The translations under genes and the position numbers were made by a program. Positions 43,720-51,166 of a stretch of 64,000 nt of DNA are shown here, one piece after another. Each line of letters starts with the position of its first letter. Within the stretch, counting starts at the first letter, position 1. Source of the DNA: UBA668 sp040081465 (GTDB taxonomy: Bacteria > Actinomycetota > Acidimicrobiia > Acidimicrobiales > Ilumatobacteraceae). The notes beneath the pieces were generated by a model. The model ran no database searches, was not told where the DNA came from, and was given only the letters and a program-made list of their open reading frames with translations. Location: NCBI GenBank assembly GCA_040081465.1, contig JBEBGL010000001.1, positions 248,001 through 312,000 on the forward strand. The letters are read 5' to 3'.

Positions 43720-44379
43720 TCAGCAGTCAAACTCGATCAGGCCGACGAAGGTCTCGCCGGCGCTCATGACAGCTACGTAAGCGTCTGCAATGTCGAGCTC
43801 GACATCGATGCCGTCTACAACTTCGCAATCCTCAGTGTCCGCGGGTATGGCCGGCACATCGCTGACCAACGCGTTTACCGTGATTCCGAAGCTCGAGAAC
43901 AGCGTGCCGATGCCCGTCCGAGCGGTGTAATCCCAGCCGACGAAGGTCAGCGTGTCGTTGTCCGGCCCACCGAAGTAGGCACACAGGTAGCCGTTGACGC
44001 CGTCCAAGCCGTCGTTCCAACAGACCACTCTGGCACTCGGGTACGTGAAGAACTGATCTCCGTCGTCGTTGCCGAAGAAGCCGCCGGGCATGTCGACAAC
44101 AAATCGCGCGCCGTCGTTCGAATCTTCCTCTAGTGGGATGCCTTCCGAGAAGCCCTCGTACGGAGCCCCGAAGGTGAACGCTCCGATTCCGTCGCTGCGC
44201 AGGAACACTTCCGACGCAGGCAATGTTGTTGGTGCCGGAACGGTGTCGGCTGTGGCAATCGTCGTGGGTGGATCGGTAGGCGCCGCAGTCTCCGAAGAGG
44301 AACTGGGCGAGTCCGAGCACCCACTAACGATTGCCACAGCCATCGACACTGCTGCCAAGCACTTGGTTCTAACCAACAT
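43720..44379 (-). CDS. Predicted lipoprotein, paralogue family B
   Basis: 219 residues. Lipobox IVSGC (Cys21), a Ser/Pro/Thr linker, then a mature domain with LRSDGIGAFTFG, VVCWNDG, LCAYFGG, LTFVGWDY and a C-terminal ETFVGLIEFDC. This order of motifs matches the proteins at 20394-21173 and 44449-45219. It lies 69 nt after the latter and is probably cotranscribed. No known family or enzyme motif; the paired cysteines suggest disulfides outside the cell. Confidence 0.78.
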   Translation of the reverse strand: MLVRTKCLAAVSMAVAIVSGCSDSPSSSSETAAPTDPPTTIATADTVPAPTTLPASEVFLRSDGIGAFTFGAPYEGFSEGIPLEEDSNDGARFVVDMPGGFFGNDDGDQFFTYPSARVVCWNDGLDGVNGYLCAYFGGPDNDTLTFVGWDYTARTGIGTLFSSFGITVNALVSDVPAIPADTEDCEVVDGIDVELDIADAYVAVMSAGETFVGLIEFDC

Positions 44380-44448
44380 GTCCCCTGCTTTCGATTGGCC
44401 GGTTAGCCCGCAACCTATCGAAACCAGTGAACCGTCGATCCTGGTGGC

Positions 44449-45219
44449 TCAGCAGTCGGCACCCTCGCCCACGATTCGCTCGCCCGCCGTCATGAAGTCG
44501 ATGGTTGCGCCGGCAGGAATGGGCAGGGTTGGCGTCCATGTTCCGTCCTCGGCGTACTCGCCGAACCATTCGTCGCTGTTGGTGCTGAGCGAGAGGCGCA
44601 TGTCATTTACGACGATCTCCGTATAGCTGTAGCAGCCGCCCTCGATCGGTCCGATTGCAGGGAATGCGCTTACCAAGGCGTTGACGGTCAGTCCCTCCGC
44701 CGAGTACAGCACCCCTGGGCCGGCGACGGAGCCGTAGTCCCAACCGAGGAGGACGCGCTCCCCAGGATCGTGTGCCCCGAAGTATGCGCAGAGCTGTCCC
44801 AACCCACCGTCAGTCCAGCACGTCCTCTGAGCGCTGCGTTGCGAGAAGAAAAGCAGGTTCAGGTCGTCCGGGAACATGTAGGTCTCTTCGACAATCACTG
44901 TCAGGGTGATCCCCGACCGAACCGTCGCTTCGGGCGTTCCGAAGTCGAAGGTGCTAAGCCCGTCTCCGCGCAGGAACGCTAGGTCGACTGGCACCGGCGC
45001 TGGCGCCGGCATTGGCACGACCGTTGTCGGCGTCGGCGCAGGCGTGGTCGTCGTCGTGATCGCTGCTGTCGTGGTCGGCGCCGCTTCCGTGGTCGGCGCT
45101 GCGCTGTCGCTCGGTGCGGCTGTGTCAGCCGGCTCGCTGGACTTTGTGTCTGAGCAGGCGCCGAAAATCCCCAGCACTGCGGAAACTGCAATCACACGCA
45201 CTCTGTTGTTCTTGATCAT
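44449..45219 (-). CDS. Predicted lipoprotein, paralogue family C
   Basis: 256 residues. Lipobox IFGAC (Cys22), a long Ala/Pro/Thr linker to about residue 75, then LRGDGLSTFDFG, RTCWTDG, LCAYFGA, LLGWDYG, GLTVNALVSAFPAI and a terminal GEGADC. Closest in this window to the lipoprotein directly downstream, which points to tandem duplication. AGGGGGA lies 5 nt before the ATG. The 163-bp gap upstream to the WhiB gene shows no further feature. Confidence 0.78.
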   Translation of the reverse strand: MIKNNRVRVIAVSAVLGIFGACSDTKSSEPADTAAPSDSAAPTTEAAPTTTAAITTTTTPAPTPTTVVPMPAPAPVPVDLAFLRGDGLSTFDFGTPEATVRSGITLTVIVEETYMFPDDLNLLFFSQRSAQRTCWTDGGLGQLCAYFGAHDPGERVLLGWDYGSVAGPGVLYSAEGLTVNALVSAFPAIGPIEGGCYSYTEIVVNDMRLSLSTNSDEWFGEYAEDGTWTPTLPIPAGATIDFMTAGERIVGEGADC

Positions 45220-45382
45220 GACTTTCCCCCTATTGGTCGTTGTTGACGACCACGAGTCGCAGGGGAATCGGTCCTGTCAGTTTTTGACCAAGATCTTGTC
45301 GGCTGCCCCTTTACGACTCCCCTCCTCGTCGCATATTCTTCGCCACTACTTGCTCACTGCAAGTACATCCACGGGGGTGGAA

Positions 45383-45685
45383 ATGGCTGCGGTCGACATC
45401 TTCATTCAGCGGATTGCGACCGACGACCGCTGGATGACGGAAGCGTCGTGTCGCGGGCTGACCGACCTGTTCTTCCCGCCGCCCGCCGAACGACCGCAGG
45501 CGCGTGACCGTCGCGAGGCAACCGCTCGCGACGTCTGCGGTAGCTGTCTAAGCAACGATCGCTGCCGCGACTTCGCGCGCACGCACCACGAGTACGGCTT
45601 CTGGGGCGGCGAGAGTGAAGACGAACGCCACGCTGCCGGCTATCGCCTGATCGCGCCGATCGGCGTACGCGCCCGCATCGGCTGA
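45383..45685 (+). CDS. WhiB-family iron-sulfur transcription factor
   Basis: 100 residues. Four cluster cysteines at 23, 52, 55 and 61 (C ... CGSCLSNDRC) and the GFWGGESEDER motif define WhiB. These [4Fe-4S] proteins bind sigma factor and DNA and respond to redox signals. The C-terminus is short, without a strongly basic AT-hook, so the subclass is unclear. The ATG at 45383 is chosen; an in-frame GTG at 45377 is possible. It is followed after 7 nt by a ribokinase gene. Confidence 0.92.
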   Translation: MAAVDIFIQRIATDDRWMTEASCRGLTDLFFPPPAERPQARDRREATARDVCGSCLSNDRCRDFARTHHEYGFWGGESEDERHAAGYRLIAPIGVRARIG

Positions 45686-45692
45686 CTCAGTT

Positions 45693-46571
45693 TTGGTAAG
45701 CAAACAATCCTTCACGTTCGACGTGTGTGTAGTCGGCAGCGCGAACCTCGACTTGGTCGCGACAGTGCAACGGTTGCCAGGCCCAGGCGAAACGGTCGCC
45801 GGTGACACGTACGCGGAGTATCCCGGTGGCAAAGGACTGAACCAGGCGGTCGCCGCCGCGCGCGCGGGTGCAAGGGTCGCGTTCGTCGGCGCTGTGGGCA
45901 GCGACAACGCCGGGGCCGTGCTGAAAGCTGTGCTTGCCAACGACGGCATCGACGCTGATCACCTCGCTTCGTCTGATCAGCCGACGGGACGCGCACTGAT
46001 CGGTGTCGCCGCGACTGGCGAGAACTCGATCATCGTTATTCCCGGCGCCAACGCATCGGTGACTGGCAGCCCCACCCCGACCGCTCGCGTGGTACTCGCG
46101 CAACTCGAGGTGCCGCTTGCTGCAGTCGAGCTTTCGTTTGCGGCTGCGCGAGCCGCCGGTTCGATGACCGTTCTTAATCCCGCGCCGGCGCAGCAACTCG
46201 ACGAGTCAATTCTTCGCTTTTGCGATCTCGTGATTCCGAACGAGCACGAGATCGAGGTGCTCGGCGGCGTCGATCGCTTGCTCGGGCTTGGCGCACGGGC
46301 CGTCATCGTCACTCGCGGCGCCAAAGGCGCGGAACTCCACTCCCCCACGGGTACCACCTACATCGACGCCTTCGTCGTCACGGCCGTTGACACGACTGCT
46401 GCTGGCGACTCGTTCTGCGGCGCGTTGTGCGCGCGTCTCGCTGCAGGAGACGAGATTCAGATAGCGCTGCGGTTTGCTGCCGCTGCTGGCGCGCTGTGTG
46501 CAACCAAGGCGGGCGCGGTGCCATCGATTCCGACGCGAGTCGAGATCGACGCGCTCGTGTCCGGCCGTTAA
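45693..46571 (+). CDS. rbsK: Ribokinase (PfkB family)
   Basis: 292 residues. PfkB carbohydrate kinase: VVGSANLDLVATVQRLPGPGET, YPGGKGLNQAVAAARAGA and the catalytic DTTAAGDSFCGAL motif. The N-terminal GSANLDL and GGKGLNQA patterns are those of ribokinase, so phosphorylation of ribose at O5 is likely. The TTG at 45693 is taken as start; a GTG at 45723 is an alternative. No rbs transport genes are near. Confidence 0.87.
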   Translation: MVSKQSFTFDVCVVGSANLDLVATVQRLPGPGETVAGDTYAEYPGGKGLNQAVAAARAGARVAFVGAVGSDNAGAVLKAVLANDGIDADHLASSDQPTGRALIGVAATGENSIIVIPGANASVTGSPTPTARVVLAQLEVPLAAVELSFAAARAAGSMTVLNPAPAQQLDESILRFCDLVIPNEHEIEVLGGVDRLLGLGARAVIVTRGAKGAELHSPTGTTYIDAFVVTAVDTTAAGDSFCGALCARLAAGDEIQIALRFAAAAGALCATKAGAVPSIPTRVEIDALVSGR

Positions 46572-46574
46572 CTA

Positions 46575-47093
46575 CTAGTCGAGTCGGCGCAACTCGGCGC
46601 GATAGCGGTGACCGCGCGCCACATAGGTCGCAACGCCATCGGCGGTGTCGCCGGGTCGGGCGCGATCGAGTTTGATGACGGCTGGTGTCCCGACCGCCAA
46701 CGCACCCGCAGGCACATCCGTGTCGTTCAGCACGACTGCGTTCGCCCCGACGACAGCGCCCGTGTGCACCACAACTCTGTGCAGCACGACGCTGGCGTTG
46801 CCGATCAGGCAACCCGACTCGATGGTGCAACCTTCGAGATGCACCATGTGGCCTACTACACAGTCGTCACCAACGGTGGTGGCGCACTCCTTCGTCGTGT
46901 GCAGCACGCTGTTGTCCTGCACGCTGGTTCGAGCACCGATCACTATCGAACCCTCGTCGCCGCGCAGAACTGCGCCGGGCCACACCGTGCTTTCGGCACC
47001 GATCGTGACGTCGCCGATGATTACAGCGTCGGGGTGCACGAATGCGGTCGGATGGATCGTCGGAGTCAGTTCGCCGAGGGCGTAGATGGGCAC
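46575..47093 (-). CDS. Gamma-carbonic-anhydrase-like left-handed beta-helix protein
   Basis: 172 residues of hexapeptide repeats. Zinc-type histidines appear in NSVLHTT and GHMVHLEG. Members are either gamma-class carbonic anhydrases or inactive homologues (YrdA/PaaY type); the sequence alone does not settle activity. The GTG at 47093 has TACTCT ending 7 nt upstream. Confidence 0.87.
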   Translation of the reverse strand: MPIYALGELTPTIHPTAFVHPDAVIIGDVTIGAESTVWPGAVLRGDEGSIVIGARTSVQDNSVLHTTKECATTVGDDCVVGHMVHLEGCTIESGCLIGNASVVLHRVVVHTGAVVGANAVVLNDTDVPAGALAVGTPAVIKLDRARPGDTADGVATYVARGHRYRAELRRLD

Positions 47094-47160
47094 GCACGGA
47101 AGAGTATCCAGACCAATTCGACAGCGGTGAAGTGCCGTTCACCAGATACCGTGGAGGGCC

Positions 47161-48699
47161 ATGTCCCGCAGGATTGAGATCGAACTCACCAGCACGCGCC
47201 CCGACGGCATGTGGACGTGGCGTGCCGCAGGTGCGCAGCAGCCCAAAGGCCTGCTTGACGGTGCATTGCTGCCCAGCGGCGCGACTGCTGGCATGGTGAT
47301 GAAGGCCGACGCTGAATTCGAACTCGATGGCATCACGATCCTCTCGGTCTCTGCGTCCAAGCAGAAAGTCGAGAAGTCGGGCCTGCTCGCTTTCATTCCC
47401 AGCGAGAAGCCGTTCGAAGCTGTCACGCAAACCCTCGCCAAGCGCGAGCGCGGCGATCGCCCGCCACGCTCTGACCGTGGCGATCGTGGCGACCGTCCGG
47501 ATCGTGGCCAGCGTCGCGACCGCCCAGGCGGGGGCACGGGCGCTCCTGGAGGCCCGCGCCCAGCACGTAGTCCCGGTAGCCCTGCTGGTCCCCGCTCCCC
47601 CGGCGATCGCCGTCCTGGTGGCGAGCGCCCTGCCGCCGACCGTGGCCCGCGCCCCGAGCGCGCACCTCGCACTGAACGCGGTCCTCGCCCCGAGCGCCGT
47701 CCGCGCTTCGAAGCGCCGCCGGAATTGCCGCTGCGCCCGAAGGCCAAGCGCCTTAAGCCCGGTCGCGCTCACCGCAACGCTGCACTCTCGGCGCTACCCG
47801 AAGAACACCGTGCCGTCGCCGAACGAGCACTGCTTGGTGGCATTCCTGCAGTCCGTACGGCCGTCACCGAGCAGAACGCGCGACTTAAGAGCGAAGGATT
47901 GGCCGAGATTCCCGCGGCCGGTCTGTTGGCAATAGCCGAGCAACTACTCCCGAAGCTACGCGTCGCCGAATGGCTCGACCGCGCCGATGCTGCTCTGGCC
48001 GACATGGACGAACTCGATCTGCGCGACCTGCGTAGCGTCGTCGCAACTTCCGAAGACCCGATGGTTGCGCGCGACGAAAGCACACGCGAGATCGCAGCAA
48101 AGTTGAAGGAAGGCCTAGTCGCGAAGCAAGAGAAGGAACTGAACCTGTGGTTCGGCGATATCGATGCAGCCCTCGGCGTTGGTCGCGTGGTTCGTGCGCT
48201 CAAGCTTTCTTCGCAGCCGCCCAAGGCAGGCGTGCGGTTTCCCACGGAACTTGGCAGCAAGCTGGCCGCAGCAGCAACCGCGAACCTCACGACCGATGCT
48301 CTTCCCGAGCGCTGGATTGCGGTGCTCGAGGCCGCGGCATTCAGCCCGATCCGCACCGCCGTTAAGCCGACGGAGAAGCCCGCACAGGTCAACGACGAAT
48401 TGATGAAGACGGTCAAGCGCATCGGCCCGTTGCTTCCTGCCATCGCCGAGTTGTTCGGAGTCGAAGTCAACGCGAAGGCGCAGCCCAAGCCTCTGCGCCC
48501 CACGCGTGCAACCGCGCCGGTGAAGAAGCAGATCCCCAAGCCACCGGCACCCGCCGCGGCCCCGGCGGTCGTTGAGCCTGTCGTTGAAGCAGCCGTAGAG
48601 GCAGTAGTCGAGCCCACAGCTGAAGTCGCAGTTGAAGCAGCACCTGAAGTTGCTGTTGAGCCGGATGCACCGGCCGACGAGCCAATCGTCGAATCCTGA
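47161..48699 (+). CDS. Hypothetical protein with Arg/Gly/Pro-rich disordered region
   Basis: 512 residues, no recognised family. Residues 1-95 look ordered (MSRRIEIELTSTRPDGMWTW). Residues about 96-195 are a disordered tract of GDR, RPG and PRPER units. Then come a helical domain to about 440 and a Pro/Ala/Glu/Val-rich tail. The RG/RP tract resembles RNA-binding disordered regions, so RNA binding or condensate formation is an attractive inference. Two signals precede the ATG: TACCGT ending 8 nt upstream (leaderless) and GGAGGG (Shine-Dalgarno), so the start mode is ambiguous. Confidence 0.75.
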   Translation: MSRRIEIELTSTRPDGMWTWRAAGAQQPKGLLDGALLPSGATAGMVMKADAEFELDGITILSVSASKQKVEKSGLLAFIPSEKPFEAVTQTLAKRERGDRPPRSDRGDRGDRPDRGQRRDRPGGGTGAPGGPRPARSPGSPAGPRSPGDRRPGGERPAADRGPRPERAPRTERGPRPERRPRFEAPPELPLRPKAKRLKPGRAHRNAALSALPEEHRAVAERALLGGIPAVRTAVTEQNARLKSEGLAEIPAAGLLAIAEQLLPKLRVAEWLDRADAALADMDELDLRDLRSVVATSEDPMVARDESTREIAAKLKEGLVAKQEKELNLWFGDIDAALGVGRVVRALKLSSQPPKAGVRFPTELGSKLAAAATANLTTDALPERWIAVLEAAAFSPIRTAVKPTEKPAQVNDELMKTVKRIGPLLPAIAELFGVEVNAKAQPKPLRPTRATAPVKKQIPKPPAPAAAPAVVEPVVEAAVEAVVEPTAEVAVEAAPEVAVEPDAPADEPIVES

Positions 48700-48722
48700 C
48701 ACCCGCTACTAATGTCGGCACT

Positions 48723-49508
48723 ATGTCCGACATCGTCAAGTATCAAGCTCAGGGTCGCGTTGGCGTCATCACACTGAATCGCCCTGAAGCGCGCAACGCA
48801 ATCAACGGCGACGTCGCCGAGGGAATCGAAGCCGCCATCGACAAGATGGAAGACGACCCTGACGTGTGGGTCGGCATCATCACCGCCAACACCGAGGGCC
48901 AAGAGCGCCCCGTCTTTTGTGCCGGCGCCGATCTGAAGGCGATCAATTCCGGTAACGCCGCATCGCTTTACACCAAGAAGGGTGGCTTCGCTGGCTTCGT
49001 TTACCGTGATCGCAAGAAGCCAGTGATCGTCGCCGTCGACGGTCTTGCGACTGCTGGCGGATGCGAGATTGTTCTAGCGGCCGACCTTGTCGTTGCGACG
49101 ACGCGAAGCGCGTTCGGTCTCGCGGAAGTGAAGCGCAACCTGATCGCTGGCGCCGGTGGCCTGTTCCGTCTGCCGCGCGCAATCGGCCAAGCCGCTGCAA
49201 TGGAAGCCATCCTCACCGGCGAGCCGATACCTGCCCCACGTGCGTACGAACTTGGCTTGGTCAACCGCGTGGTGGAACCAGGTCAAGCGATGGCAGCGGC
49301 GATGGAACTGGCCCTAAAGGTTTGCGAGGCAGCTCCGCTCGCCGTGTGGGCCAGCCGCAAGGTGGTGCTCGCCGCCGCTTATGAGAACGACGAAACGCTC
49401 ATTCGCATGACCAACGAGGGCTTCGCCGGAATGCTCGCTTCCGAAGACACCAAGGAAGGTCTCACCGCGTTCATCGAGAAGCGCCCACCGAACTGGCAGG
49501 GCCGATGA
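48723..49508 (+). CDS. Crotonase/enoyl-CoA hydratase-family protein
   Basis: 261 residues. Oxyanion-hole segments (RPVFCAGADLKAI and ATAGGCEIVLAADLVV) and an active-site Glu region (LAEVKRNLIAGAGGLFRLPRAIG) are present, together with the C-terminal EDTKEGLTAFIEKRPPNW tail. The missing second Glu of classical hydratases suggests a broader crotonase reaction. TAATGT ends 7 nt before the ATG. Confidence 0.9.
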   Translation: MSDIVKYQAQGRVGVITLNRPEARNAINGDVAEGIEAAIDKMEDDPDVWVGIITANTEGQERPVFCAGADLKAINSGNAASLYTKKGGFAGFVYRDRKKPVIVAVDGLATAGGCEIVLAADLVVATTRSAFGLAEVKRNLIAGAGGLFRLPRAIGQAAAMEAILTGEPIPAPRAYELGLVNRVVEPGQAMAAAMELALKVCEAAPLAVWASRKVVLAAAYENDETLIRMTNEGFAGMLASEDTKEGLTAFIEKRPPNWQGR

Positions 49509-49520
49509 AGCCGACGGCGG

Positions 49521-49961
49521 TTAAAGGGCTTTCGACACGGTGATCTTGCGAGCAGTGATGCCCGCTCGCTCGTAAAGGTTCTTGGTTGCACGGTCACCAG
49601 GCAGTGCGAACCCTTCGATCACGCTGCAACCCCTACGGCGTCCTTCCTCGATAGCCGCTTCCAGCAGCCAGTCACCGAAGCCAACCTCACGCGCCAACGG
49701 CTCGACGTAAACCTGCATGACGCGGGCTACCCCGTTCACGATCTCGACTTCGATGTAACCAACCACGACGCCGTCGATAGTGCCGACCCATACAGGTCGA
49801 TCAGCGTTGTCAGCAAGCGCACCCCACTCCCCCACAGGCACTCGCTCGGCCAAATGTGCCAGCCCGCCACGCTCGCTCTGCAACGCCGCACGCGCGTCGG
49901 TCTCTAGCTGTGCAACTACTTCCGCATCGCCAATCTCTAGTCGGCGAATCACCTGCTCCAT
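49521..49961 (-). CDS. GNAT-family acetyltransferase
   Basis: 146 residues. GNAT fold with VGYIEVEIVNGVARVMQVYVEP followed by a CoA-binding segment (REVGFGDWLLEAAIEEGRRRG) and a NLYERAGI C-terminus. The substrate is unknown. The ATG at 49961 shares a base with the stop of the preceding gene (TGATG), so the two are coupled. Confidence 0.87.
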   Translation of the reverse strand: MEQVIRRLEIGDAEVVAQLETDARAALQSERGGLAHLAERVPVGEWGALADNADRPVWVGTIDGVVVGYIEVEIVNGVARVMQVYVEPLAREVGFGDWLLEAAIEEGRRRGCSVIEGFALPGDRATKNLYERAGITARKITVSKAL

Positions 49962-50377
49962 CACGCGTCGATCAGCTGATCGATCTTCGCCAGCACGGTG
50001 CGCCTGGCGCGTTGTTTCTGTTCGTATTGTCGGATGATGGCCAGTTCGGACGCGGGAAACTTCGATAGCAACTGCACCAAACGCTCGGCCGGCAAGTCGT
50101 CGTAGCCATCGAACGGTTGCGGCGATCGGACTTCGGATTCCGTGACCTCGATTCCCGGCGCCGAGTTGGCGTCGGCCATTCGACGCTCGAGTTCCTTGCG
50201 GCCGTAGGTCACTGCCATCTCGCCGACCCAGTGCGCGACGCGCACGCGATCTTCAACTTCGCGACGACCGGTCGCAACCAGACCTGGCAGGTCGTCACGC
50301 AATCGGCGCAGCACACCGACCGGTGCGTAAACGACGACGTCGAGCACCTTGTCGAGAAGCGGGCGCTGGTCTGTCAT
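49961..50377 (-). CDS. Hypothetical actinobacterial helical protein
   Basis: 138 residues, not recognised. The N-terminus (LLDKVLDVVVYAPVGVLRRLRDDLPGLV) is an amphipathic helix that may touch membrane. The C-terminus (DDLPAERLVQLLSKFPASELAIIRQYEQ, then RARRTVLAKIDQLI) looks like a short helical module found at the ends of other actinobacterial proteins. It lies in one transcript between the DUF4193-like gene and the GNAT gene. Confidence 0.7.
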   Translation of the reverse strand: MTDQRPLLDKVLDVVVYAPVGVLRRLRDDLPGLVATGRREVEDRVRVAHWVGEMAVTYGRKELERRMADANSAPGIEVTESEVRSPQPFDGYDDLPAERLVQLLSKFPASELAIIRQYEQKQRARRTVLAKIDQLIDA

Positions 50378-50398
50378 GTCAGCCGGCGATCGCGGTGC

Positions 50399-51043
50399 TC
50401 AGCGGAACATCGGGCACTCGTCGTCGCCCACCGGGCACAACGGTGCACCTTGGCGCACGAGCAGGAAACACGACGGGCACAACTGTTCGTCGGCGCGCTT
50501 TGGCTGAATGCGATCGGCGGCCTCGCCGCGCTCTTCAGGACCTTCGTCCTCGTTCTCGTCCTCGTCGTCGGTCGCGACCATTCGATCTTTCAGGATCGTG
50601 TCGAGGTCGGCCTCGACGTCGTCGGGTGCCGGTGTTTCGTCGTCCTCGTCTTCGTCCTCGGCAACTACGGCACGCCGGACTGGACCAGTGGTGTCGTCTT
50701 CTTCTTCTTCGTCCTCGTCGACCACGACAAACTCGTCGTCGAGCGCCACGAAGTCGTCGTCCTGTTCGAGCACATCGGCTTCGAGGGCATCTTCGTCGAG
50801 TTCGCCCGGATCGAGTTCAACCTCATCGTCTTCGTCGGTCTCGTCGATGTCGTCGATGGCTGGCTCTAAGGCTTCTTCCTCCGGCTCGACGCCACGCTTC
50901 TTGGCGGGCGCCTTGTCAGCCTTCTTTTGGGCCTTCTTGTCGGCTTTCTTCTCGGGCTTCTTGGCGACCTTCGCTGCTGGCTTTTGAGCCTTCTTCGCGG
51001 CCTTTTTTGCTGGCTTGTTCTCTGGCTTGTTCTTAGCCATCAT
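50399..51043 (-). CDS. DUF4193-like protein with lysine-rich start, acidic middle and zinc-finger end
   Basis: 214 residues. The first 50 residues are Lys/Ala/Pro-rich (KKAAKKAQKPAAK); residues 50-170 are strongly acidic; the end (QPKRADEQLCPSCFLLVRQG, then CP and CP) resembles the zinc-binding C-terminus of DUF4193 proteins. The polarised charge is unusual. Two adjacent ATGs (51043 and 51040) follow AAGGA. A link to nucleic-acid or sigma-factor binding is speculative. The 123-bp gap upstream to the ThyX gene shows nothing further. Confidence 0.72.
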   Translation of the reverse strand: MMAKNKPENKPAKKAAKKAQKPAAKVAKKPEKKADKKAQKKADKAPAKKRGVEPEEEALEPAIDDIDETDEDDEVELDPGELDEDALEADVLEQDDDFVALDDEFVVVDEDEEEEDDTTGPVRRAVVAEDEDEDDETPAPDDVEADLDTILKDRMVATDDEDENEDEGPEERGEAADRIQPKRADEQLCPSCFLLVRQGAPLCPVGDDECPMFR

Positions 51044-51166
51044 CGATCCTTGTCCGTGACCTGGTGTACGTCACCCCGCGAGGCACGGGATGATACGGCG
51101 AGCGCCGTCAGAGCTTCGTCACACCCAATGTGACAGCCGTCACACCCCCGTTAGTGTCGACTCCAA

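Noticed and set aside
47423..47747. Antisense Arg/Pro-rich open frames over the RG-rich region
   Set aside because: They are shadows caused by the GC-rich repetitive codons of the real gene.
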